This document shows positions 1 through 6,713 of a stretch of 20,647 bases of DNA, in pieces. The DNA lies in the NCBI GenBank assembly GCA_036406675.1, contig DASXAO010000031.1, forward strand, positions 1-20,647. Reading direction: 5' to 3'. Position 1 is the stretch's first letter. Every line of letters starts with the position of its first letter. Below the pieces are notes generated by a model, which made no database searches, was not told the DNA's origin, and was given only the letters and a program-made list of their open reading frames with translations. Both the position numbers and the translations under genes were made by a program. Source of the stretch: SCGC-AG-212-J23 sp036406675. GTDB lineage: Bacteria > Pseudomonadota > Gammaproteobacteria > Burkholderiales > SG8-39.

Positions 1-1
1 C

Positions 2-583
2 GAGCGCGTGCTGCGCGAGCTCGCGCTCTGGGACAAGCGCGACAATCGCATGATGATGCTCTCGGGCGGCATGAAGCGTCGCCTGCTCATCGCCAAGGCG
101 CTCGCCCACGAGCCGCAGATCCTGTTCCTCGACGAGCCGACTGCCGGGGTCGACGTCGAGCTGCGGCAGGGGATGTGGCAGGCGGTGCGCGCGCTGCGCG
201 ACTCGGGGGTGACGATCATCCTCACCACGCACTACATCGAGGAAGCCGAGCTCATGGCCGACCGCATCGGCATCATCAACAAGGGCGAGATCGTCCTGGT
301 GGAGGACAAGGCCGAGCTCATGCGCAAGCTCGGCAAGAAGCAACTGACCCTGCAGCTGCACCGCAAGCTCGACGCGGTGCCGCCGCAGCTTGCGCAATAC
401 CGCCTCGCTCCGATGGATGGCGGGACGGAGCTCGTCTATACGTACGACACGCAGGCCGGGCACAGCGGCATCCATGAGCTGCTCCGCGACCTGGACGCTG
501 CCGGAATCGAGCTCAAGGACCTGCAAACCACCCAGAGCTCGCTCGAGGACATCTTCGTCGACCTGGTGAGGAGCGGGCGGTGA
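2..583 (+). CDS. ABC transporter ATP-binding protein, YadG/ABC-2 exporter type (5' partial)
   Basis: This is the C-terminal part (about 193 residues) of the ATPase of an ABC-2 type exporter; the gene starts before the window, so Walker A and the Q-loop are missing. The signature motif LSGGMKRR is followed by Walker B (ILFLDEPTAGVD) and the H-loop histidine in TTHYIEEAE. The rest is the C-terminal extension usual for YadG/NodI/CcmA-like subunits, ending SSLEDIFVDLVRSGR. It energises the permease encoded next, and the stop codon overlaps that gene's GTG start by 4 nt (GTGA), so the two are translationally coupled. The substrate cannot be told from sequence: this family includes lipo-oligosaccharide (NodIJ) and multidrug-type exporters. 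The family call is secure; the exact subfamily is inferred from the permease. Confidence 0.95.
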   Translation, partial: ERVLRELALWDKRDNRMMMLSGGMKRRLLIAKALAHEPQILFLDEPTAGVDVELRQGMWQAVRALRDSGVTIILTTHYIEEAELMADRIGIINKGEIVLVEDKAELMRKLGKKQLTLQLHRKLDAVPPQLAQYRLAPMDGGTELVYTYDTQAGHSGIHELLRDLDAAGIELKDLQTTQSSLEDIFVDLVRSGR

Positions 584-1341
584 ACCTGCGCGGGGTCTGG
601 GCGATCTACGCTTTCGAGATGCACCGCACGCGGCGCACGCTCATGCAGAGCATCGCCGCGCCGGTGATCTCGACGGCGCTCTATTTCGTGGTGTTCGGCG
701 CCGCGATCGGCACCCGCATCGCCCAGATCGACGGCGTGAGCTACGGCGCGTTCATCGTGCCGGGGCTGGTGATGCTGACGCTCCTCACGCAGAGCATCTC
801 CAACGCCTCGTTCGGCATCTACTTCCCGCGCTTCACCGGCACGATCTACGAGTACCTCTCGGCGCCGGTGTCTTCGTTCGAGATCGCGCTCGGCTTCGTC
901 GGCGCGGCCGCCACCAAGTCGGTGATCCTCGGCCTCACCATCCTGGCGACCGCCTGGTTCTTCGTGCCTCTGCGCATCGCGCATCCGGCCTGGATGCTCT
1001 GCTTCCTGCTGCTCACCGCCGTGACCTTCAGCCTGTTCGGCTTCATCATCGGCCTGTGGGCCGACGGCTTCGAGCAGCTCCAGTTCATCCCGCTGCTCAT
1101 CATCACGCCGCTCGCCTTCCTCGGCGGCACCTTCTATTCGGTGAGCGTCCTGCCGCCCGCCTGGCAGACGGTGACGCTCTTCAACCCGATCGTGTATCTC
1201 GTGAGCGGGTTCCGCTGGAGCTTCTACGAGATCGCCGACGTGCACGTCGGCGTGAGCCTCGCGATGACCGGCCTGTTCCTCGCGGTGTGCCTGGCGGTCG
1301 TGTGGTGGATCTTCCGCACCGGCTACCGGCTCAAGGCCTGA
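580..1341 (+). CDS. ABC-2 type transporter permease, YadH-like
   Basis: This is an inner-membrane permease of 253 residues, the usual length for ABC-2 permeases of the YadH/NodJ group. About six hydrophobic segments are visible, starting near residues 25-45 (IAAPVISTALYFVVFGAAIG). Family motifs include FIVPGL, the conserved APV loop, and LGGTFYSVSVLPPAWQ followed by NPIVYLVSGFR, which closely resemble the same region of E. coli YadH. It starts with GTG at 580 inside the stop codon of the ATPase gene, giving a two-gene exporter operon. Its own TGA (1339-1341) lies inside the left arm of a perfect inverted repeat that extends to 1414, which probably also ends the transcript. The exported substrate is unknown. 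Confidence 0.93.
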   Translation: MNLRGVWAIYAFEMHRTRRTLMQSIAAPVISTALYFVVFGAAIGTRIAQIDGVSYGAFIVPGLVMLTLLTQSISNASFGIYFPRFTGTIYEYLSAPVSSFEIALGFVGAAATKSVILGLTILATAWFFVPLRIAHPAWMLCFLLLTAVTFSLFGFIIGLWADGFEQLQFIPLLIITPLAFLGGTFYSVSVLPPAWQTVTLFNPIVYLVSGFRWSFYEIADVHVGVSLAMTGLFLAVCLAVVWWIFRTGYRLKA

Positions 1342-1414
1342 AAAACAGGGACAGTCCCTATTTTCCTGCGCGCTTTGCGAAGCAACGGAAAATAGGGACT
1401 GTCCCTGTTTTTCA
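1339..1414. repeat. Perfect 28-bp inverted repeat (REP/MITE-like), probable bidirectional terminator
   Basis: The arms at 1339-1366 and 1387-1414 are exact reverse complements, separated by a 20-nt loop (1367-1386). Each arm begins TGAAAAACAGGGAC reading inwards, so the left arm carries the stop of the permease gene (1339-1341) and the right arm carries the stop of the sensor kinase gene on the other strand (1412-1414). Each arm also contains the nested palindrome GGGACAGTCCC/GGGACTGTCCC. The A-run and T-run at the outer ends fit a bidirectional Rho-independent terminator. A 76-bp dispersed element is likely, possibly mobilised in trans by a Y1-type (RAYT) transposase, but no transposase is nearby. 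The structure is seen directly; the mobility is inferred. Confidence 0.9.
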
Positions 1415-3553
1415 GTGCATCGGCGAGGCGGGCCGGTGCGCCGAGATCGCGCGCGAGAGCGCGCCGACGATGTCCTCGGCCGCGCAGGGCTTGGCGAGGA
1501 TCTCCATGTCGGGGCCGACGGCGTGGCGCACTTCCCTCGAGTAGCCGGTGATGAGGACCACCGGCAGCTCGGGCCTGCGCTTGCGCAGGCGCGCCGCGAG
1601 CGCGACGCCGTCGCCGCCGGGCATGACGATGTCGGAGAGCACCACGTCGAAGCCGCTGTCGGGCGCGAGGGCCAGGCGCTCGGCTTCCACCGCGGAGCTG
1701 ACCGGCGTCACGACGCAGCCCGATCTTTCGAGCGACGCGGCGATGCTCGAGGAAAGCTCGGGGCTGTCTTCGACCAGGAGCACTCGCGCGGAGAGCCTGG
1801 ACACCCCGGCCGCCTCGCTCTGCGCGGGCCGCGCGGCCTTGGTCGTGGCCGGAATCAGCATCGACACGGTCGTGCCGACGCGCAGCTTGCTCGCCACCTC
1901 GACGTCGCCGCCCGCCTGGGCGCAGAACCCGTAAACCTGGGCGAGGCCGAGCCCGGTGCCCACGCCCGGCGGCTTGGTGGTGAAGAACGGCTCGAACGCG
2001 CGGTTCATGGTGTCGGCGCTCATGCCCTGCCCGGTGTCCGAGACCGAGATCACGGCATAGCCGAGCAGGCTCCCTTCGGAGCCCTCGCCCGGGCGGCCGG
2101 GCCGCGCCTGGATGCGGATGCGGCCCTTGTGGCCCATCGCGTCGCGCGCGTTCGCCACCAGGTTGATGAGCGCCATCTCGAGCTCGGCGACGTCGACGTC
2201 GATCGGCGGGGTTTGCGCGTCGACCTGCAGCGTGATCTCGACCGCCTTCCCCGCGGTGGTGCGCAAGAGGTCGAGCATGCCGTCGAGCGCCGCCTGGGGG
2301 CGGACGACCTCGGGATGGTGCGCGCGCTTCCTCGAGAAGCCGAGCAGGCGGCGCGTCAGCTTGCCGCCGCCGTCGACCGCGCGCAGGATCGAGCCGAGCT
2401 CCGGGCGCGCCGCCGCCTGCGGCACCGCGCGTCCGAGGAGCTCCGCGTTGGCGCTGACCACCATGAGCAGGTTGTTGAAGTCGTGCGCCAGGCCGCCCGC
2501 GAGCTGGCCCAGCGCGTCGAGCTTCTGCGCCTGGCGCAGCGCGTCTTCCGCCTCCTCGCGCTGCTGCGCCTCGTCCTTCAGCCGGCGCCGCGCCTCGAGC
2601 TCGCGGCGCGTGCGGCGCAGCGCGAGCCAGGACGCGCCGACCAGGGCGAGGGTGATCGGCAGCAGCGCCGCGGCGAGGATGAGCATCTGGTGCTTCCAGT
2701 CCGCCAGCGCGCTCGCCATGTCCTGCGTCACCGCGACGTACAGGGGCCCGTCGCCGATCTTGCGGAACGCGGCATAGCGCTGCCCGCTCGAGGCGAGCAC
2801 GCCGCTTTCGAGCAGCGCGCCGTGCGTCTCGCCTGCCTTGATGCGCTTCACCAGCGGCCCGTGCGCCAGCCGCGTGTCGGAGAGCGGCACCGGCGGCCAG
2901 CTCGACACGAGCACGCCTTCGCCGTTGAGGAGCGCCGCGGTCAGGTGGCTGTCGCCCTCGGTGAGCCGGCGATAGAACTCGTCGAAGTAGGAGCGGTTGA
3001 GCGTGAGCTCGACCACGCCGCCCGGCGCGCCGGAAGGGAGCTGGCGGCGCTTCGTCACCGTGAGCATCACCTCGTCGTTCGCGCGGTCGGCGAGAAGCTT
3101 CCAGTCCGGGCCCGCAAACGTGCGCGAGGCCGGCGGGAAAAGCGTCGACATCAGCACGTCGCCCTGCTCGTTCTTCACGGTGAGCGAGCCGATGTGCGGC
3201 AGGCGCAGCAGGATGGCGGTGGCCACCTCGTGCAGCTGCGCCTCGCGCTTGCGCAGGGCTTCGTCGTCGTCCTCCTTGAGGAGCTGCAGCATCTGCTGCA
3301 TCACGAGGTCGTTGCGCTCGAGGATGCGCGCGGCGTGATCCTCGGCGGCGCGCGCGAGCTCGTCGAGGCGCGCGCTCGTCGCCCTGACCGCGTCGACGTA
3401 GCCGAGCCGCGCCGCGCCGGCGAAGAAGAGGACCGGCACGAGCGCGGCGAGTAGGACCGCGAGCCGCAGCCACACGAGCGAGCGCTCGCCGCTGGGTGCG
3501 GCGGCGGGGCCGCCTTCGCCGGCGTCGGCGCGCCTCCTGCCAAGCCACTTCAT
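1412..3553 (-). CDS. Membrane-bound hybrid sensor histidine kinase with C-terminal receiver domain
   Basis: This 713-residue hybrid kinase has a first membrane helix near residues 27-50, a periplasmic sensor region of about 240 residues (probably Cache-like) and a second helix near 292-313. A short coiled coil (about 315-350) leads to the H-box GGLAHDFNNLL with phospho-acceptor His357. The ATPase domain shows the N-box NLVANARDAM, DTGQGM and GTGLGLAQVYGF. The C-terminal receiver (about 590-705) carries VLLVEDS, the phospho-acceptor Asp641 in SDIVMPG, and the conserved Lys in AKPC. The ATG at 3553 was preferred because AGAGGT lies about 7 nt upstream and membrane topology then starts normally; an in-frame extension to 3718 reads into non-protein-like intergenic sequence. 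No response regulator or output gene is adjacent, so its partner is encoded elsewhere. Its stop codon lies in the inverted repeat shared with the permease. Confidence 0.93.
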   Translation of the reverse strand: MKWLGRRRADAGEGGPAAAPSGERSLVWLRLAVLLAALVPVLFFAGAARLGYVDAVRATSARLDELARAAEDHAARILERNDLVMQQMLQLLKEDDDEALRKREAQLHEVATAILLRLPHIGSLTVKNEQGDVLMSTLFPPASRTFAGPDWKLLADRANDEVMLTVTKRRQLPSGAPGGVVELTLNRSYFDEFYRRLTEGDSHLTAALLNGEGVLVSSWPPVPLSDTRLAHGPLVKRIKAGETHGALLESGVLASSGQRYAAFRKIGDGPLYVAVTQDMASALADWKHQMLILAAALLPITLALVGASWLALRRTRRELEARRRLKDEAQQREEAEDALRQAQKLDALGQLAGGLAHDFNNLLMVVSANAELLGRAVPQAAARPELGSILRAVDGGGKLTRRLLGFSRKRAHHPEVVRPQAALDGMLDLLRTTAGKAVEITLQVDAQTPPIDVDVAELEMALINLVANARDAMGHKGRIRIQARPGRPGEGSEGSLLGYAVISVSDTGQGMSADTMNRAFEPFFTTKPPGVGTGLGLAQVYGFCAQAGGDVEVASKLRVGTTVSMLIPATTKAARPAQSEAAGVSRLSARVLLVEDSPELSSSIAASLERSGCVVTPVSSAVEAERLALAPDSGFDVVLSDIVMPGGDGVALAARLRKRRPELPVVLITGYSREVRHAVGPDMEILAKPCAAEDIVGALSRAISAHRPASPMH

Positions 3554-3747
3554 GGCCAGACCTCTGCTCCCTGTATTCGTTTGTAAAAAGTCTAGCGTGG
3601 TTGTCGGGCCTTCAGGGCAGGCATGCGTCCGTTTGTGCCCTTCACGCAACGTCGCCGATTCGCGACAGCACGTAGCCGAATAGACGACGTGGCCGCGGCA
3701 CAGCGATTGCGCTGTCAACGCAGCCGGCTTAATACGGAAGCCTCGTT

Positions 3748-3933
3748 ATGGACGATCGCTTGTTGAAAGCAGCCATGGTGGCGTGCGCAGCCGCCCAGGC
3801 GCTTTGCAAAGAAGCCGAGGAAGTACGAGACGCGGCGCGACGCGCCCGCCGGGAGGCGCAGCGCACCGTCGATGAACTGAAGAACGGGGGACGCCCGCGC
3901 GATGCCGCGGAGGGCGCTTCGGCGTCCGGTTGA
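3748..3933 (+). CDS. Small Ala/Arg/Glu-rich helical protein, unknown function
   Basis: This is a possible small protein of 61 residues that I do not recognise. It starts with ATG preceded by GGAAG at a good 7-nt spacing. Residues 5-46 look like one long helix rich in Ala, Glu and Arg with heptad-like spacing (AAAQALCKEAEEVRDAARRARREAQ), followed by a disordered tail. There is one cysteine pair (Cys13 and Cys20) and no signal peptide. It diverges from the sensor kinase across about 190 bp and ends 3 bp before the stop of the convergent Bug gene. High-GC DNA gives many chance ORFs, but the ribosome-binding site and coding-like composition make this one plausible. Confidence 0.5.
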   Translation: MDDRLLKAAMVACAAAQALCKEAEEVRDAARRARREAQRTVDELKNGGRPRDAAEGASASG

Positions 3934-3936
3934 CCT

Positions 3937-4896
3937 CTACTGCGCCTTGATGCCGATCTGATCGCCGAGCTTGCGCGTGTCGGCGACGTATTTCTGCGCG
4001 AACGCGGCGAATTCCTCGGGGCCCATGAATGCCGGCTCGGCGCCGAGGGTGGCGAGGCGTTCGCGCACTTCGGGGAGCGAGAGGATGCGCGCGATCTCGT
4101 TAGCCACGCGGCTGCGGATCGCGAGCGGCGTGCCGGCGGGAGCGAACACGCCGAACCAGTCGTCGCTTTCGTAGCCCGGGAGCCCGGCCTCGGCGAGCGT
4201 GGGAATGCCCGCCATGAAGCGATGTCCCGCAGGCGAAGTCGTGGCGAGGATCTGCAGCTTGCCCGACTTGGCGAGCGGGATCGCGTTCGGTCCCGGGGCG
4301 AAGACGTAGAGCACGCGCCCCGCCATCGCGTCGTTGACGGCCTCGGGCGTGCCGCGTTGCGCGACGTGCTCGGCCTTGATGCCGGCGAGCTGCGCCACCG
4401 CCGCGGCGTGCAAATGCGCGGTGCTTCCCACGCCGGCCGACGCGTAATAGACGCCGAGCGGCTGCGCTTTCGCGTACGCGATGAGGTCCTTGAGCGTCTT
4501 GAAGCCGCGCTCGGGCGAGACCACCATGAAGCTCGGCGAGCGCGCCATCTGCGCCACGCCGGTGAAATCGCGCGCCACGTCGTACGGCACGGTCCGGTCG
4601 ATGGCGCTGCGCACGCCGAAGGCGCTCGCCACCGCGAGGAACGTGCGCCCGTCGGGGGGCTGCGTGGTCACGTATTGCGAGCCGATGACGCCGGCGGCGC
4701 CGACGCGATTCTCGACCAGCGCGGTGATCTTCCACGCCTCGCCCAGGTGGTGCGCCACCAGCCGCATGATGACGTCGGTGCCGCCGCCCGGGCTGAAAGG
4801 CACGACGAAGCGGATCTGCGAAGGCGGGTAGTCGGGCTGCGCATGCCCCGGCAGCGAGACTGCCGCTGCCAGGATGAATGGAATTATTTTTTTCAT
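3937..4896 (-). CDS. Bug/TctC-family tripartite tricarboxylate transporter substrate-binding protein
   Basis: This is a periplasmic binding protein of 319 residues, typical for the Bug family that binds small carboxylates or related anions. The signal peptide covers residues 1-19, with likely cleavage after GHA. The mature N-terminus shows the Bug signature YPPSQIRFVVPFSPGGGTD, and the internal AGVIGSQYV and GVGSTAHLHAAA segments also fit the family. The ribosome-binding site AGGAAG overlaps the TAG stop of the upstream triple-RidA gene, and the two genes are 9 bp apart, so they are almost certainly one operon. No TctA or TctB membrane subunits are present; orphan Bug proteins are normal in Burkholderiales and may work with a distant transporter or in sensing. 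The ligand cannot be predicted from sequence. Confidence 0.93.
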   Translation of the reverse strand: MKKIIPFILAAAVSLPGHAQPDYPPSQIRFVVPFSPGGGTDVIMRLVAHHLGEAWKITALVENRVGAAGVIGSQYVTTQPPDGRTFLAVASAFGVRSAIDRTVPYDVARDFTGVAQMARSPSFMVVSPERGFKTLKDLIAYAKAQPLGVYYASAGVGSTAHLHAAAVAQLAGIKAEHVAQRGTPEAVNDAMAGRVLYVFAPGPNAIPLAKSGKLQILATTSPAGHRFMAGIPTLAEAGLPGYESDDWFGVFAPAGTPLAIRSRVANEIARILSLPEVRERLATLGAEPAFMGPEEFAAFAQKYVADTRKLGDQIGIKAQ

Positions 4897-4905
4897 TTTG
4901 ACTTC

Positions 4906-6174
4906 CTAGGGGACGTAAACCCAGAGATCGAGCATCACCACCGCGCCCGGCACCGCGAGCGCCGGTACTTCGATCGCCGAGAACGGCAGGAAGTGGCCGG
5001 GAAGCCGGTGCTGCCAGGCGGCCCATGCGTCGTCGAAGTGCGCGAGGTCGGTGTGGAACTGCTGCACCCGCACGGCGTTCGCGAGCGTGGTGCCGGCGCT
5101 GCGGCACAGGCGCTCGGCCGCCGCCAGCATGTGATCCACCTGCGCGCGCGCGTCGGCGCCGACGGCGAGCGCGCCGCTCGCGTCCACCGCCATCAGGTTG
5201 GACAGGAAAAGGAGCTCCCCCGCGCGCACGGCCTGCACCTGCCCCGCGTAGGGCATCGGCACTTCGGCGTCGACGTTCTCCTTGCGCGTGGCGCCGCCCC
5301 TGCGCACGCTGATGGTGTTGATCTCGATCCGGCTCGCCTCGCAGATGAACCCGGGCGTCGCGGTGGTGATGATGCTCGTGGCCGGAGGGCTCTCGCCGAA
5401 GTGCGCGGCCCATACCTCGTTGAAGGCCGGGATGTCGTCGACGTCGCGCAGGTAGACCTGCGCCTTGGCCACTTCGGCGAGCGTGTTGCCGACGCTTTCG
5501 AGCGCCGGCCTGAGCTTGCGCCGGATCACGAACTCGGTCTCGAGCTTGATCGGCGTGCCCTTCCACAGGTGGCCGGCGGGCATGCAGGCTTCCGGGTCGA
5601 GCGGACCGTTGCCGGAATCGAGCGCTTCCGCCGTCTGGCCGGCGACGAAGACGAAGTCGCCGCAGGTCACGACCGGGCTGTAACCCGAGCTCGCGTGAAC
5701 CGGCAGGCCGGCGGGGCGGTGCTGCAGCGGCTCGAAGCCTTCCTCGGCCGCCGCGGCGATGAGCTGCACCTCGATGTCCTGCCCCGGCAGCAAAAACCGC
5801 TGGTGCAGGTTCGAGGTGCTGGGCGGGATGTGGCCGGCGAAGAATTCGCGCCGGACCTCGTGGTAGGGGTCGACCGCGCGGGCGCTGGCGTAATACTGGT
5901 CGACGCGCACCGCGTGGCTGCGCTCGGCGCCGCCGGCCGCGAGGACCCGGTCCAGGTTGGCGAAGATGCGCCGCGCTTCCTTCTTGTGCCTGGGCACGCC
6001 GTGCCGCGGGGCAACGCTGTCGACCACCTCGGGCGCCATGCGGCCCGAGAACTCCGCGGTGCCCTTGTGGCCGGTGGCGAAGACCCAGCGCCCGGCGCGA
6101 ACGCCCGGGGCATACCGCACGCCGTCGGGCAGGGTGACCGGCAGCAGAGACTCTACTTGCGGTTTCGCTCGCAT
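4906..6174 (-). CDS. Protein with three tandem RidA (YjgF/YER057c/UK114) domains
   Basis: This cytoplasmic protein of 422 residues consists of three consecutive RidA-like folds, about 15-142, 155-290 and 305-422. Each shows the family pattern of a hydrophobic strand (RWVFATGHKG, DFVFVAGQTA, ELLFLSNLMA), a helix ending in a small-residue turn (ANLDRVLAAGG, ALESVGNTLAEV, AAERLCRSAGTTL), a V-x-Q/V-x-x strand, and an end strand (IEVQLIA, IEINTISV, VVMLDLWVY). RidA proteins normally form trimers of 120-130-residue subunits, so this chain could form a pseudo-trimer by itself. The arginine that canonical RidA needs to deaminate 2-aminoacrylate is absent at all three equivalent sites (STSN, ATSI, PFSA). 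It is therefore probably not a classical enamine deaminase. It shares an operon with a Bug protein, suggesting a role in catabolism of the bound compound (inference). Confidence 0.85.
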   Translation of the reverse strand: MRAKPQVESLLPVTLPDGVRYAPGVRAGRWVFATGHKGTAEFSGRMAPEVVDSVAPRHGVPRHKKEARRIFANLDRVLAAGGAERSHAVRVDQYYASARAVDPYHEVRREFFAGHIPPSTSNLHQRFLLPGQDIEVQLIAAAAEEGFEPLQHRPAGLPVHASSGYSPVVTCGDFVFVAGQTAEALDSGNGPLDPEACMPAGHLWKGTPIKLETEFVIRRKLRPALESVGNTLAEVAKAQVYLRDVDDIPAFNEVWAAHFGESPPATSIITTATPGFICEASRIEINTISVRRGGATRKENVDAEVPMPYAGQVQAVRAGELLFLSNLMAVDASGALAVGADARAQVDHMLAAAERLCRSAGTTLANAVRVQQFHTDLAHFDDAWAAWQHRLPGHFLPFSAIEVPALAVPGAVVMLDLWVYVP

Positions 6175-6260
6175 GTCCCCGCAAGTATGATGGAATTAAG
6201 CTTCCGGGCCGACGGTCCTATGTCACAAATCCCAACCGTCGAAAGCCATTTTCTTGGGGT

Positions 6261-6713
6261 CTACCTTTGAGAAAACTTCTCTGCCGATTCGCGCGCGGCG
6301 CGCGCGCCGTCGGCGTCGCCGCGTGCTTCAAGTGCCTGGGCGATGAGGCGCCAGTTCTCCGCGCGCAGCGCGTTGTCGTTCCCGGCAAAGCCATTCGAGC
6401 GCCTGGCCGTGCTTTCGACCTGGTCGTACTGCATTTGCTGCAGCCGCACCCGGGCGAGCTCCTGCCAGAGGCGCGGGTTGCGCGGCTCGATGCGCAATGC
6501 GCGCTCGATCGACGCGGCGGCAGTGGAGAGCTTGCCGGCGGCAGCGTCGGCGCGCGCGGATTCCACCAGCCCGGCAACGGCAACGTTTTCGGTGCGCGCG
6601 GCGGGCGCCGGCGCGGTCTCGCCCGGCGGCGGCGGAGCCGGGCCCCCGGGCGGCGCTTCGGGGGCAGTCGCACACGCTGCAAGGACAAGCAGAAAAGCGG
6701 CGAAGAATCTCAT
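6261..6713 (-). CDS. TPR-containing lipoprotein, LpoP-like candidate activator of PBP1b
   Basis: This is a lipoprotein of 150 residues. The signal peptide ends in the lipobox LAAC with the lipidated Cys14; residue 15 is Ala, not Asp, which fits outer-membrane sorting. A Pro/Ala-rich linker (about 17-42) is followed by a TPR-like helical region (about 45-145), including the A/L/P pattern ERALRIEPRNPRLWQELARV. Its ATG overlaps the TGA of mrcB by 4 nt (ATGA), so the two are translationally coupled. In Pseudomonas aeruginosa the TPR lipoprotein LpoP activates PBP1b. Domain type, size and coupling to mrcB make this a probable LpoP counterpart, but orthology is inferred and not tested. No other function is visible. 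Confidence 0.85.
   Translation of the reverse strand: MRFFAAFLLVLAACATAPEAPPGGPAPPPPGETAPAPAARTENVAVAGLVESARADAAAGKLSTAAASIERALRIEPRNPRLWQELARVRLQQMQYDQVESTARRSNGFAGNDNALRAENWRLIAQALEARGDADGARAARESAEKFSQR

Noticed and set aside
1415..3454. 679-codon open frame antisense to the sensor kinase
   Set aside because: Arg/Ala/His-rich shadow frame typical of high-GC DNA; the minus-strand kinase has full domain motifs.
3554..3718. 55-codon N-terminal extension of the sensor kinase
   Set aside because: The extension is not membrane- or signal-like, and a good ribosome-binding site precedes the ATG at 3553, where normal topology begins.
3707..3735. TTGCGC and TAATAC 17 bp apart, as a promoter for the 61-residue ORF
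   Set aside because: Only about three of six bases match in each box, and the predicted start of transcription would fall after the ribosome-binding site.
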